A stretch of DNA of 64,000 bases from Thermoleophilia bacterium (GTDB lineage: Bacteria > Actinomycetota > Thermoleophilia > RBG-16-64-13), in contig JAOSKU010000001.1 of NCBI GenBank assembly GCA_027493445.1, positions 2,376,822 through 2,440,821 on the forward strand, given 5' to 3'. The position numbers were made by a program, and so were the translations under genes. Below the pieces are notes generated by a model. The model worked only from the letters and a program-made list of their open reading frames with translations. It ran no database searches and was not told where the DNA came from. Of the stretch, positions 36,785 through 45,380 are shown piece by piece (the first letter of the stretch is position 1; each line of letters opens with the position of its first letter).

Positions 36785-38005
36785 TCAGCCAGGAACTTGC
36801 TCCCGCGCGTCGAGGAGCTCCAGGAAGCTCTCCAGCTGACCCATACCCCGCTCCCGATCGAACAGATTGGGATCGTTGTGGTCGCCCTCCAGGATGAGCC
36901 CGGGAATCCCCTTCCGCTTCTGCAGCAAGCGGCGCAGCTCCACCTCCACAAGGCTGAAAGGCTTGCAGCTGCGATCGGAGTGGAAGACCACCCCATCGAC
37001 GTCGTAGGCGTCAACCAGCTCAGCGAGGAGCGCGTAACGTTTGCCGATCTGGACGTTCAAAAAGCCGGCGCCCATGTAGGCGGCGAAGGAGCGCAGAGGG
37101 TGCTCCAGGTCGACCGGACCCATGTAGCGGGGCCCCCAAGCCTGAGTGTAGGTGTCGATGACGAAGTTCGCCCCCCTGGCCGCCAGGTCGTCGAACAGGC
37201 GTAGATCGAACCAGGGGGGGAGATTGTCCCAGAGTAGACGGTAGCGCTCTCCGGGCACGGCGGCAAAGCCGTCGTCCACCCGCTGCTTGACCTCGTCGCG
37301 CAGGGCGCGCAGGTGCTCCACGTACTGGGGGGTGCCCCGCAAGGCCACCATGGGAAACATGTGGGTGAAGATATCGGCTGCCGTGATGGGGCAGGGGTGA
37401 GCCCGGCGCAGATCGAGCACCTCGGCCCACAAGGCTTTGCCCTCATTGGAGAGGGCCACCACCTGGCGTAGGCGATCTAGATCCAGAGAACGGCCGGTCT
37501 TCTCTTCCGCCCACGCAACCATGCGCCGGACCTCGGTCTCGACATAGACCAGGTTGATTCCATCGGACGTCTCCCGTACCAAGGGAGTGTCGAGCAGGAA
37601 CGTAGGCACGCCCCACTCTCGCTCGACCGCCCGCCACCAGATCATGATCATGGTGCAGGAGTTCATGGAGTCGACCTGGATGGTCGGATGGGGCAGGGCT
37701 CCGTATGGTCCCTCGCCGGAGAATACGCTCCCCAGCGTGGCTCGCACGTAGGAGCAGAGGTCGGCGCTGAAGCCACGAGCCTCGGCCACCGCGGAGAGCT
37801 TGGGCGTTAGCTTCATGGCCCCGCAGGCCGCCCCGTAGTTCTCGGGGTAGAACGGGAAGATGTCCATGGCGTAGAAGATCTCGCAGGGCATACCCACGTT
37901 GAGCCAGGCGCTGGGCCGGCCTTCCTCCGCCACCGCGAAGAGCTCGTCGTAGTAGCCCTTGATCAGGCCTTTCAATCGGTTGGTCGCCTCCAGGCGCACG
38001 CTCAC
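36785..38005 (-). CDS. 2-hydroxyacyl-CoA dehydratase / benzoyl-CoA reductase-type (HgdB family) subunit
   Basis: A 406-residue HgdB/BcrBC-superfamily protein: VGMPCEIFYAMDIFPFYPENYGAACGA, SADLCSYVRATLGSVF, DSMNSCTMIMIWWRAVER and the C-terminal VFHSDRSCKPFSLVE with EGDHNDPNLFD. Conserved Cys in LCSY, NSC and RSC are probable Fe-S ligands. Members bind a [4Fe-4S] cluster and accept electrons from an ATP-driven activase to dehydrate 2-hydroxyacyl-CoA or reduce aryl-CoA. The GTG start overlaps the upstream subunit stop (GTGA), so the two form a heterodimer pair. They have no activase of their own nearby; the BzdPQ pair at 46.9-48.6 kb is the only one in the window. Confidence 0.88.
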   Translation of the reverse strand: MSVRLEATNRLKGLIKGYYDELFAVAEEGRPSAWLNVGMPCEIFYAMDIFPFYPENYGAACGAMKLTPKLSAVAEARGFSADLCSYVRATLGSVFSGEGPYGALPHPTIQVDSMNSCTMIMIWWRAVEREWGVPTFLLDTPLVRETSDGINLVYVETEVRRMVAWAEEKTGRSLDLDRLRQVVALSNEGKALWAEVLDLRRAHPCPITAADIFTHMFPMVALRGTPQYVEHLRALRDEVKQRVDDGFAAVPGERYRLLWDNLPPWFDLRLFDDLAARGANFVIDTYTQAWGPRYMGPVDLEHPLRSFAAYMGAGFLNVQIGKRYALLAELVDAYDVDGVVFHSDRSCKPFSLVEVELRRLLQKRKGIPGLILEGDHNDPNLFDRERGMGQLESFLELLDAREQVPG

Positions 38006-39210
38006 TCCGAGCCCCCATCCTGGCCCTCGCCGTCGTCGACCTCCGCGAGCGCCTCGAGCTGCTCGCGGAAGGCCTCCAGCCGGGTGCGGACCTGCTCGAG
38101 ACCGGCCGCGCGGTGCTCGCCTTCGATAAGGACGACCGGAATGCCCTCCGCCGCCAGCCGGTCGCGCAGGAAGGGCCACTCGACCTGTTCGGTATCGCAA
38201 AACCTGGTCAGATAGAAGACCACGCCCGCTGCCCCCGAGGCCCCTACCTGGGCCAGCAGGTGGTCGGCCCGGGCGGCTGAAGGTTCTTTGACCGAACAAG
38301 GCGGCTTGGTGAGGTAGGCACGGGCCAGGGCCTGCCAGGGGTCCCCGTCACCCACCTGGACCGTGTAGAGCCGCGAGCCGGTGGAGAGGTCGTCGGCGAT
38401 CAGGTACAGGCCGGTATCCTCGAAGGTCCGGGCGAGGTCGATATTGTCGAAGGTCACTCCCGAAAGCACCACCGGCACTGCGTCGCCCGGTTCACCGGCG
38501 GGAGGCTGAGCCATGAGGGCGGCCAAGGCTTGGGTGAACTCGTCGGGGAGCATGGTGGTGAAGGCGATCAAGACGGCCAGAGCGTCAGCGCCCGGGACGG
38601 CTAACTCCCGGGCCGCCCGCTGGCGCGCGAACTCCGCCAGCAGCGCCCTGGCGCGGTTTCCCGCGTCGATGGCCTCGCGCAGGCGGTGCTCATCGATGGG
38701 AGCTCCCAGAGCGCCCGCCATGCGCCAGGACACCTCCTGCAGCTCCTCGGCCAAGTAGTCAACGGCCGCTTGGGTGTGAGTCACGGTGGGGTAGCGCACG
38801 AAGTCCACGTAGGGTGTGAGCTTCTCCGAGTCCCAGACGGCGAAGACGCCCCGCAGCGAGTCGCAGTAGCGGGTGAAGAGGGCGCCGTCGAGCATGTCGA
38901 GGTCTCCTCGCAGCGCCTGATCAAGCACGTTGCGGGAGGCGGGGCAGGCGAAACCCTGGATGTACTCCATGGCCCGGGTGTCGTCATGGCCGTTGGTGGG
39001 CACCCGGAAGGGCAGCACCCCGTGGGCGGCGATCAGCTCGGGAGGCAGATACGTGTCGAAGTAACCCACAGCCATGAGACCGGTGCGCTCCTTGATTCGG
39101 CGCAGCTCAGCCCGGGGGTCGGCCGCCACCCGACGCAGGCGCTCGAGAGCGCGCGCGCCCGCCTCCGCCGACGGAGCGGCTAGTACGCCATCACCGAGTG
39201 AGGACCTCAT
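38002..39210 (-). CDS. 2-hydroxyacyl-CoA dehydratase-type partner subunit
   Basis: A 402-residue HgdB-superfamily protein paired with the gene downstream. It contains GYFDTYLPPELIAAHGVLPFRVPT, the GFACPASRNVLDQAL and FTRYCDSLRGVFAVWDSE Cys segments, VLSGVTFDNIDLARTFEDTG and the C-terminal VFYLTRFCDTEQVEWPFLRDRLAAEGIPVVLIEGE. The order of Cys motifs is that of an [4Fe-4S]-binding dehydratase or reductase subunit. The tail is strongly acidic (VDDGEGQDGGSE). The ATG at 39210 overlaps the stop of the acyl-CoA ligase (ATGA), so a CoA ester formed by the ligase may be the substrate. Confidence 0.86.
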   Translation of the reverse strand: MRSSLGDGVLAAPSAEAGARALERLRRVAADPRAELRRIKERTGLMAVGYFDTYLPPELIAAHGVLPFRVPTNGHDDTRAMEYIQGFACPASRNVLDQALRGDLDMLDGALFTRYCDSLRGVFAVWDSEKLTPYVDFVRYPTVTHTQAAVDYLAEELQEVSWRMAGALGAPIDEHRLREAIDAGNRARALLAEFARQRAARELAVPGADALAVLIAFTTMLPDEFTQALAALMAQPPAGEPGDAVPVVLSGVTFDNIDLARTFEDTGLYLIADDLSTGSRLYTVQVGDGDPWQALARAYLTKPPCSVKEPSAARADHLLAQVGASGAAGVVFYLTRFCDTEQVEWPFLRDRLAAEGIPVVLIEGEHRAAGLEQVRTRLEAFREQLEALAEVDDGEGQDGGSE

Positions 39211-40720
39211 GCCTCTTCTCCCGACGCCTTGCGCAACTCGGTCTTCAGGATCTTCCCCGCGGGACTCTTGGGAAGGGCCTCCATGAACTCCACGATGCGC
39301 GGGGCCTTGTAGTCGGCCATCTGCGCCTTGCAGTAGGTCACGATGTCCTCGGTGCACACCTCTACGCCCGGCCGCACGACAATGCAGGCCTTCACCGACT
39401 CACCGAATACGGCGTGAGGCACGCCGATGACGGCGCACTCGAGCACGGCCTCGTGCTTGTAGAGCACCTCCTCCACTTCGCGAGGCCAGATCTTGAGACC
39501 CGCCGAGTTGACCATGTCCTTGAGGCGGTCGACCAGCTGAAAGTAGCCCTCCTCGTCCATGACACCCACGTCACCGGTCTTCAGCCAGCCGTCCACCAGA
39601 GCGGCGGCGGTGGCTTCGGGATTGCGGTAGTACTCCTTCATCACGTTCGGGCCCTTGATGACGATCTCGCCCACGTTGCCGGGGGGAGAGGCCGATCCTG
39701 GGCGTCCCAGATCTGCACCTCGACGTTGTCGATGGGCGTGCCCACGGTACCTTCTTTGTGGCGGTACTGGTGATTGTAGGTGGCCGAGGGGGTCGATTCG
39801 GTCAAACCGTAGCCCTCGTTGATGGGGAGACCGAAGCGCTCCTTCCATCGCCGGGCCACCTCACCAGGCATGCTGGAGGCAGCCGAGAAGCAGTAGCTCA
39901 CGTTGGCGAAGGCTTCGTCGGCTCCGGGCGCGTCAAGCACCATGATGTAGATAGCCGGGACGGCATGCCAGCGGGTCACCCGCTCCTCGCGCATGGTGCG
40001 CAGCACACTCTCGATCTCGAACTTGGGCAGGATCACCAGGGTGGACCCTCGATTCACTGATCCGTTGAAGATGAAGTTCTGAGCAAACGAGTGATAGAGG
40101 GGCAGGAAGCAAATGAGACGATCGTCGGGCGAGAGTCCGCTGATGTGGGCGTTGGTGTTGGTGTTCGAGACCACGTTGCTATGGGTCAGCAGGACACCCT
40201 TGGCCGCCCCTGTCGTCCCGCCGGTGTAGATGATCTCGGCGCCGTCCTCGCGGTCAGTGTAAACGGTGGCGAAACGGTCGGGGCGCCCAGCCAGAAGGTC
40301 CCAGAAGCTGTGGCCGGCCGTGTTGCCCGCCGAGGAGCCCACCACCACGACATGCTCCACCGAGGGAATGTCAACCCGGGATGGGACCTCACCCAGGGAA
40401 GCCTCGCTCACCACCAGCACCCGGGGCTCGGAGTGCGTGACCATGTACGTGATCTCGCCCCGCTTGCACGTCGACGAGAGCGACACAACTATGCCCCCTA
40501 CCTTAAGGATGCCGTAGAAGGCAATGCAGAACTCGGCACAATTGCCCATGAAGAGGCCCACCCGATCACCCCGGCCCACCCCCAGATCGGTCAGCGCGTG
40601 GGCGAAGCGGTCGACGTCCTGACGGTACTCGCGGTAGGTCCAGCGCCGAGCACCATCCACGAGCGCCTCGTTATCGGGGAAGAAGATGGTGCTGCGGTCG
40701 AGGGCATCGGCCAGGTTCAT
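39207..40720 (-). CDS. AMP-dependent acyl/aryl-CoA ligase, one frameshift
   Basis: About 504 residues after restoring one base in the G6 run 39681-39686, which rejoins DAQDRPLPP and GNVGEIVIKGPNVMKEYYRNP. Adenylate-forming motifs are the P-loop IIYTGGTTGAAKGVLLTHSN, LPLYHSFAQNF, NEGYGLTESTPSATYN, WLKTGDVGVMDEEGYFQLVDRLKD and the catalytic Lys near ALPKSPAGKILKTELRK. It makes a CoA thioester from a carboxylic acid. The class (fatty, aromatic or alicyclic) cannot be fixed by eye. AAGGAG precedes the ATG. It overlaps both neighbours by 4 nt, in a tightly coupled operon with the PanE-like and dehydratase genes. Confidence 0.9.
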
Positions 40721-41832
40721 CGACGTTTCTCCTTTTCGACAGACTCGGGCGTTCCCTGCGCGCGCGAACCGTTGCGCAGGGCGGCTTGGGTCACCGACGC
40801 AGCCGCCGGGTCGTACATGGGGGGGACGTCTCCGGGCTCGCCCCGAGCCCCCTTGGCGGAGGCGACCAGGGCTTCCGCCGCCGCCCGGGCAGCTTCCCGA
40901 TCGAACACCTGCTTCTGCTCGAGGGCCCGTATGAGGATGCCGATCATCCAGTTCAAGGGGGTGTCCACCCCGTACTCCTCGCCCCGCTCAACAATGGCCA
41001 GGTTGAGGGTATCGATCTCGGTGCGCCGGCCGGCCTCGATGTCCTGCAGCATGGAGATCTTGTTGTCGCCCACTCCCGAGAGGGCCTTGATGGCGAAATC
41101 CCCGGCGTACTCGAGCTCCGCGAACTCGAAGCCCTGGGCCCGGGCCACCTCGGCCGTCTCCTCGGCCAGCGCGCGGATCAGCCTGTTCGTGGGCTCGAAC
41201 TCCACCAGCTGCCGGCCGGTGAAGCCCGTGAGCGCGGCCACGGCGTTGCAGGAGATGTTGGCCAGGAGCTTGCGCCAGATGGGAATGCGCACGTCGCCCT
41301 GGATGAGGTGGGTCTCGAAACCGGCGGCGTTGAAGAGGTCGGCCAGCTCGAGCAGCCAGGGATCGCCGGCACCGTCGTAGCGGCCTATGTAGATGCCGCC
41401 CAGCCCGCCGTTGTACTTGATGACGTTGTGAGCCAGGGGCATGGCACTGTGGGCGGTCACCCCCCCGATCACCTTCTCCTTGCCCACCACCTCGGCGATG
41501 CGCCGCAGATTCTTCAGGCCGTTCTGCACGGAGAGCACTCGCGTGCCGGGGCCGATCATGGGGAGGGCGAGGGCGGCGGCCGAAGAGGTGTGGTAGCCCT
41601 TGACCGAGATCTGCACCAGGTCGACGACCCCGACCTCCCCAGGTTCGGTGGTAGCCGCGATGGCATGGGTGCGGCGCTCGCCGTCGGGCATGATGACCGT
41701 CAAGCCCTGGTCCTTGATGGCTTGGATCTTGGCGGTGTCGACGTCGACCAGGGTGACGTCAAAGCCGGCGTCGTTCAGCAGGCATCCGAAAGTACCGCCC
41801 AGGGCGCCGGCGCCCATGATGGCGATCTTCAC
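40717..41832 (-). CDS. Ketopantoate reductase (PanE/ApbA)-like dehydrogenase
   Basis: A 371-residue NAD(P)-dependent dehydrogenase: N-terminal MKIAIMGAGALGGTFGCLLNDAG, DLVQISVKGYHTSSA, LSVQNGLKN, VTAHSAMPLAHNVIKYNGGLGGI, and C-terminal IPIWRKLLANISCNAVAALTG plus SMLQDIEAGRRTEID with the family Lys and Ser/Asp. True ketopantoate reductases are about 300 residues; this one has an extra 60-residue polar tail. In this operon it is more likely to reduce or oxidise a catabolic 2-oxo or 2-hydroxy acid, perhaps supplying the 2-hydroxyacyl substrate of the dehydratase pair (inference). GTG start with GGAGGTC upstream. Confidence 0.82.
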   Translation of the reverse strand: MKIAIMGAGALGGTFGCLLNDAGFDVTLVDVDTAKIQAIKDQGLTVIMPDGERRTHAIAATTEPGEVGVVDLVQISVKGYHTSSAAALALPMIGPGTRVLSVQNGLKNLRRIAEVVGKEKVIGGVTAHSAMPLAHNVIKYNGGLGGIYIGRYDGAGDPWLLELADLFNAAGFETHLIQGDVRIPIWRKLLANISCNAVAALTGFTGRQLVEFEPTNRLIRALAEETAEVARAQGFEFAELEYAGDFAIKALSGVGDNKISMLQDIEAGRRTEIDTLNLAIVERGEEYGVDTPLNWMIGILIRALEQKQVFDREAARAAAEALVASAKGARGEPGDVPPMYDPAAASVTQAALRNGSRAQGTPESVEKEKRR

Positions 41833-41833
41833 G

Positions 41834-42606
41834 TCAGACCTCCTTCCAGACCGGCCTGCGCTTCTCCAGGAAGGCCTGCAGGCCCTCGTTGGCGTCGTGG
41901 GTGGTCATGAGGTCGTTCACATAGATGGCCCCGGCAGCCTGGAGGGCACCCCCCGGCCGGCGTCGGCACAGGCGAGGATGGCCCGCTTCGTATGCCGCAT
42001 GACCACGCCGCTGTTCCGCAGCAGCCGCCCGAGGTACGCCTCGGCTTCGGCCTGGAGCTCGGCATGGGGCACCACCCGGTTGACGAGCCCCATGGCGCGC
42101 GCTTCCTCGGCCGAGTAGGTGGCTCCCGAAAGCAGCATCTCGTTCGCCGCTTTGGGTCCCATGATCTCGGCGAAGAGCGCCACCCCGATGATCGGGAAGA
42201 CGCCCACCTTGATCTCCGGCTGCCCGAAGGTGGCCGTATCGGAGGCGACCACCAGGTCGCAACAGGCCGCGAGCTCGCACCCTCCCCCCAAGGCCATCCC
42301 CTGGACCACGGCGACGGTGGGCTTTGGAGCGCGATGGACGCCCAGGCAGAGCTCGTCGAAGATGCCCAGCATGTGCTCCATCTTCTCGGGCGTATGGTCG
42401 GCTACGTCCACGCCGGCGCTGAAGGCCTTGTCGCCTCCCGTCCGCACCACGATCACTTTGACGGCCGGGTCGTCCTCTAGCCGGCGAAGGGCAGCTACGG
42501 CCTCCTCCATCACTGGGATGGTGAAGACGTTCAGAGGAGGGTTGTCTATCAGCAACGTGCCGAGCCCTCCATCCACCGACACTGAAACGGGTACTACCTG
42601 TGCCAT
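41834..42606 (-). CDS. Enoyl-CoA hydratase/isomerase family protein, one frameshift
   Basis: About 257 residues after restoring one base in the C6 run 41949-41954, which rejoins CADAGRG with GALQAAGAIYVNDLMTTHD. Crotonase features are IDNPPLNVFT, GDKAFSAGVDVADH (first oxyanion strand), VQGMALGGGCELAACCDLVVAS (second oxyanion NH) and FGQPEIKVGVFP, ending EGLQAFLEKRRPVWKEV. At the usual acid/base Glu positions only partial conservation is seen, so hydratase and isomerase activity cannot be separated. It lies 1 nt upstream of the PanE-like start. Confidence 0.88.
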
Positions 42607-42625
42607 GTCTCCTCCTCTGCTTGGT

Positions 42626-42645
42626 CGAGACCGTCGTCGGTCTCG
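42626..42645 (-). terminator. Hairpin between response regulator and crotonase genes
   Basis: CGAGACC GTCGTC GGTCTCG, a 7-bp stem with a 6-nt loop 30 nt downstream of the response-regulator stop. There is no T tract, so it may be a weak attenuator or processing site rather than a terminator. Confidence 0.3.
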
Positions 42646-42674
42646 CCGGCTCTCCGGATAGCCCTGTCCTCGGG

Positions 42675-43453
42675 TCAGAAGCCCAGCAGCTCTCTCAGCT
42701 CGACCGCCTTGCGCCGGCTCACGGGAACGCGACTCCGACTCACATCCCTCATCACCAGCTCGTAGGTGCGGTTGAACATGGGCACCACCTCGTCGACGAA
42801 GCGCAGGTTGACCAGGAAGCTCCTGTGCGCGCGGAAGAAGCGCGAGCCGGAGAGCCCCCTTCCACCTGGTCGAGCGATGCCGCCAGAGCCACCGCGGTGT
42901 CGTCGGCGGTCATTATGTGGATGGTCTCACCTTCGACGCGCATGAACGCAATGTCTTCCACGTCGATCAGGACCATCTTGTGACCCCGGCGGGCCGTCAT
43001 GTACTGCAGCTCCCGGGTGTCCTCCGTCTGGACGCCCGCGGACTCCCGGCGCCGCGCCCCACCGCCGGCGCCGGACTTGCGCTCCCAGGCGCGAGTCACG
43101 GCCTGCTGCAGCCGGCTCTTGCTGATGGGCTTGAGCAGATAGTCGGTGGCCCCGAGCTCGAAAGCCCGGGCAGCGTACTCCTCGTAGGCGGTGGTGAACA
43201 CCACATACGGGGACTTGGGCAGCGACGCGAACAGCTCGGCCGCCTCGATCCCATCGAGGCCGGGCATGCGGATGTCGAGGAAGACCACATCGTGCTCCAC
43301 CGCCAGCAATAGCTTCTCAGCCTCCTGGGCGTCAGAGGCCTCACCCACCAGGTCGACACCCGGGATCTCGCAGAGCAGGTCCCGCAAGTGCTGGCGCGCC
43401 GGAGCCTCGTCGTCGACGATCAGTGCCCGCAGGTGGAGCTGGCCGCGACCCAT
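42675..43453 (-). CDS. LytTR-family response regulator, one frameshift
   Basis: About 259 residues after restoring one base in the C5 run 42855-42859; the frame then continues LSGSRFFRAHRSFLVNLRFV to a stop at 42675. The receiver domain has the acidic pair in LIVDDEAPARQHL, the phosphoacceptor Asp in VVFLDIRMPGLDG, and TTAYEEYAARAFELGATDYLLKPI. The C-terminal LytTR DNA-binding domain includes FMRVEGETIHIMTADD and HRSFLVNLRFVDEVVPM. Response regulators of this type bind direct repeats upstream of target genes. It starts 3 nt after the kinase stop and sits inside the catabolic operon. Confidence 0.9.
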
Positions 43454-43456
43454 GAG

Positions 43457-44578
43457 CTACCTGGCCTCCACGGAATCGGCCTGGCCGGCGCTCCGCTCGA
43501 AGTCGCGCGGCGCCCGCCGGGGCACCCTAAGCTCCACCCTGGTGCCACCCCCGGCCGGCGAGCTCACTGACAGCCCATACTCCGGGCCGAACAGCCCCTC
43601 GAGGCGGCGTTTGACATTCAGCAGACCGATACCGTCGCCGCGGCCCTCCTCCAGGATGGCCGGGTCCATGCCCACCCCGTCGTCCTGTACGGCCACGATC
43701 ACGTCGCCGCCGTGCACATAGCTCTGGATGAGCACCGTGGAGGGCCCGGTACGGCTGGTTACCCCATGGGCCACGGCGTTCTCGACGATAGGTTGGAGCA
43801 CCAACGGAGGCACGCGCGCCATGAGCGCCTCCCACTCGTGGTCGCGCTCCACCCGCAGCCGGTCGCCGAAGCGATACTGCTCGAAGCGCAGGTAGCTGTC
43901 CACGAAGTCCAGCTCCTCCTGGAGGCTTACGAGCCCGCGATGGTGCTTGAGGTTGCGGCGGAAGAGCTCGGCGAACTCCACCAGCAGCTCCTCGGCCCGG
44001 ATTCCATCGCGCCGGCAGTACGAGGCGATGGTGTTGAGGGTGTTGAACAGGAAATGCGGGCTGATCTGTGCCTGGAGGGCCTGCAGCTCCGCCTCGGCCT
44101 TGAGCTGCTTCTGGATGTCGATCTCGGCCAGCTCGAGCTCGATGGAGAGCATGCCGGCCAGCCCCTCGGCGAACTCGATCTCCTGCTTGGAGAAAGGCCC
44201 CCCGCTCACGTTGTAGAACTTCAAGCACCCCGCGATGTGGCGAGACGAACGCAGTGGGGCCACGATCGCAGAACGGAGCGGACAGCCGCTCACCGGGCAC
44301 CCCACAGCATCCTGACCGCGCACCGCTCGCACCACTCCGGTGTTGAGTGTCTCGAGGGTTAGATGGGTGAGGATGGGACCGCCGACTGCATGGTGGTCGG
44401 CTCCCTCACCCACGAAGGCCAGCACCCTCTCGGCATCGCAGATGGACACCGCCGACACCCCGACCACGTCGTAGATGGCCTTGACGGTGGCGGTGGCGCT
44501 CTCCGCGTTCAGCCCCTCACGGAGATGGGGCAGGGTCAGATTGACGATCTTAAAGACAGCGTCGGACCCGATGTTCAA
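43457..44578 (-). CDS. LytS-type sensor histidine kinase with GAF domain, cytosolic
   Basis: About 373 residues with no membrane segment. A GAF-like sensor region (SVSICDAERVLAFVGEGADHH, VGCPVSGCPLRSAIVAPLRSSRHIAGCLKFYN) precedes the His_kinase domain: LQALQAQISPHFLFNTLNTIASY with the phosphorylated His, then the HATPase_c N box LVLQPIVENAVAHG and DDGVGMDP, GDGIGLLNVKRRLEGLFG. The likely start is the TTG at 44578, overlapping the GNAT stop (TTGA) with GGAG upstream; the frame is open to 44659. With the adjacent LytTR regulator it forms a two-component system that probably senses a soluble signal. The ligand is unknown. Confidence 0.88.
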   Translation of the reverse strand: MNIGSDAVFKIVNLTLPHLREGLNAESATATVKAIYDVVGVSAVSICDAERVLAFVGEGADHHAVGGPILTHLTLETLNTGVVRAVRGQDAVGCPVSGCPLRSAIVAPLRSSRHIAGCLKFYNVSGGPFSKQEIEFAEGLAGMLSIELELAEIDIQKQLKAEAELQALQAQISPHFLFNTLNTIASYCRRDGIRAEELLVEFAELFRRNLKHHRGLVSLQEELDFVDSYLRFEQYRFGDRLRVERDHEWEALMARVPPLVLQPIVENAVAHGVTSRTGPSTVLIQSYVHGGDVIVAVQDDGVGMDPAILEEGRGDGIGLLNVKRRLEGLFGPEYGLSVSSPAGGGTRVELRVPRRAPRDFERSAGQADSVEAR

Positions 44579-45021
44579 AGGCGAAGCTCCAGGTTCACCC
44601 GGTTCGACGGTCGGAAGCCCTCCTTCTGAAAGAATTTGGCGAGCGACCAGTCTCCCCATTCCACGAGCACGTAGGCGGTACGGACGTTCAATGCCCGCAG
44701 ATTGCTGCGGAACTGCTCGAACAGGGCCGTGGCGATACCCCGATCCTGATGGTGGGGATGCACGCCGATGGTGTCGATGACCGCAGTGGCCTCGGGTACA
44801 CCATACTCGCCTGTAAACATGTCGCCCATGACGAAGCCCACAACCGCTCCGTCAAGCTCGGCGCTCAAGCAGGTGTTGACGGTGTCGGGATCCTCCAGCA
44901 GCCGGAACTTGCGGCGATAGTACGTGCTCCGGTCCTGACCGGTGATGAGGCTGTCCAGAGCCACCACGCCTTCGAAATCGCCCTGCCTCATGGGGCGGAT
45001 GAGAGCTTCCTGCTGCACCAC
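44575..45021 (-). CDS. GNAT-family N-acetyltransferase
   Basis: About 148 residues. The acetyl-CoA-binding segment IDTIGVHPHHQDRGIATALFEQFRSNL (Q/RxxGxG/A variant QDRGIA) and the C-terminal FFQKEGFRPSNRVNLEL are typical of GNAT proteins. The start is taken as a GTG with GGGGGAGG 5 nt upstream. The acceptor (protein lysine, amine or antibiotic) is unknown. In this operon it could acetylate an acyl-CoA enzyme to adjust activity, as known for CoA ligases, but that is inference. Confidence 0.85.
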   Translation of the reverse strand: MVQQEALIRPMRQGDFEGVVALDSLITGQDRSTYYRRKFRLLEDPDTVNTCLSAELDGAVVGFVMGDMFTGEYGVPEATAVIDTIGVHPHHQDRGIATALFEQFRSNLRALNVRTAYVLVEWGDWSLAKFFQKEGFRPSNRVNLELRL

Positions 45022-45077
45022 GCCGACCTCCCCCCTCAGACCGGGCCCGCGGGGCCCGTGTGCCCTTACTTTACACC

Positions 45078-45380
45078 TCACCACGTCACCTGGTCGTCGA
45101 ACAGATCGTCCTCGCCGGAGCCGCCTCCAGGCGCTCCCCGTGTAAAGATCACGCCGACCGGCCCGTCGGCCGAAGACTGAGCGAAGCAGCTCGTGCAGCG
45201 CCCCTCCTGGGCCACATCGTCCAACCCTTCCACCCGCACCTCGTAGCCCAGGGCCTTATACGAGAGCTCGGCCTCGGCCAGCCGGGTTCCCGAGGCGCTG
45301 AAACGCTCGTCCCAGCCCTCGGCAATCAGTTTCTGTCTCAACTCCGGGTCCACCATCGCTTCGGATCTCCCCAAAACCAT
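45078..45380 (-). CDS. Small conserved-looking protein of the bzd operon, acidic tail
   Basis: A 100-residue protein of unknown family. The middle part is mixed helix and strand (RFSASGTRLAEAELSYKALGYEVRVEGLDDVAQEGRCTSCFAQ) with a CTSC pair, and the end is GSGEDDLFDDQVTW, which echoes the DLFDD element of the acidic tails of the upstream Fe-S protein and BzdN. The ATG at 45380 overlaps the stop of the upstream gene (ATGA); an alternative ATG at 45356 has GGGGAG upstream. Its place in the operon suggests an accessory role in the reductase complex. Confidence 0.65.
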   Translation of the reverse strand: MVLGRSEAMVDPELRQKLIAEGWDERFSASGTRLAEAELSYKALGYEVRVEGLDDVAQEGRCTSCFAQSSADGPVGVIFTRGAPGGGSGEDDLFDDQVTW

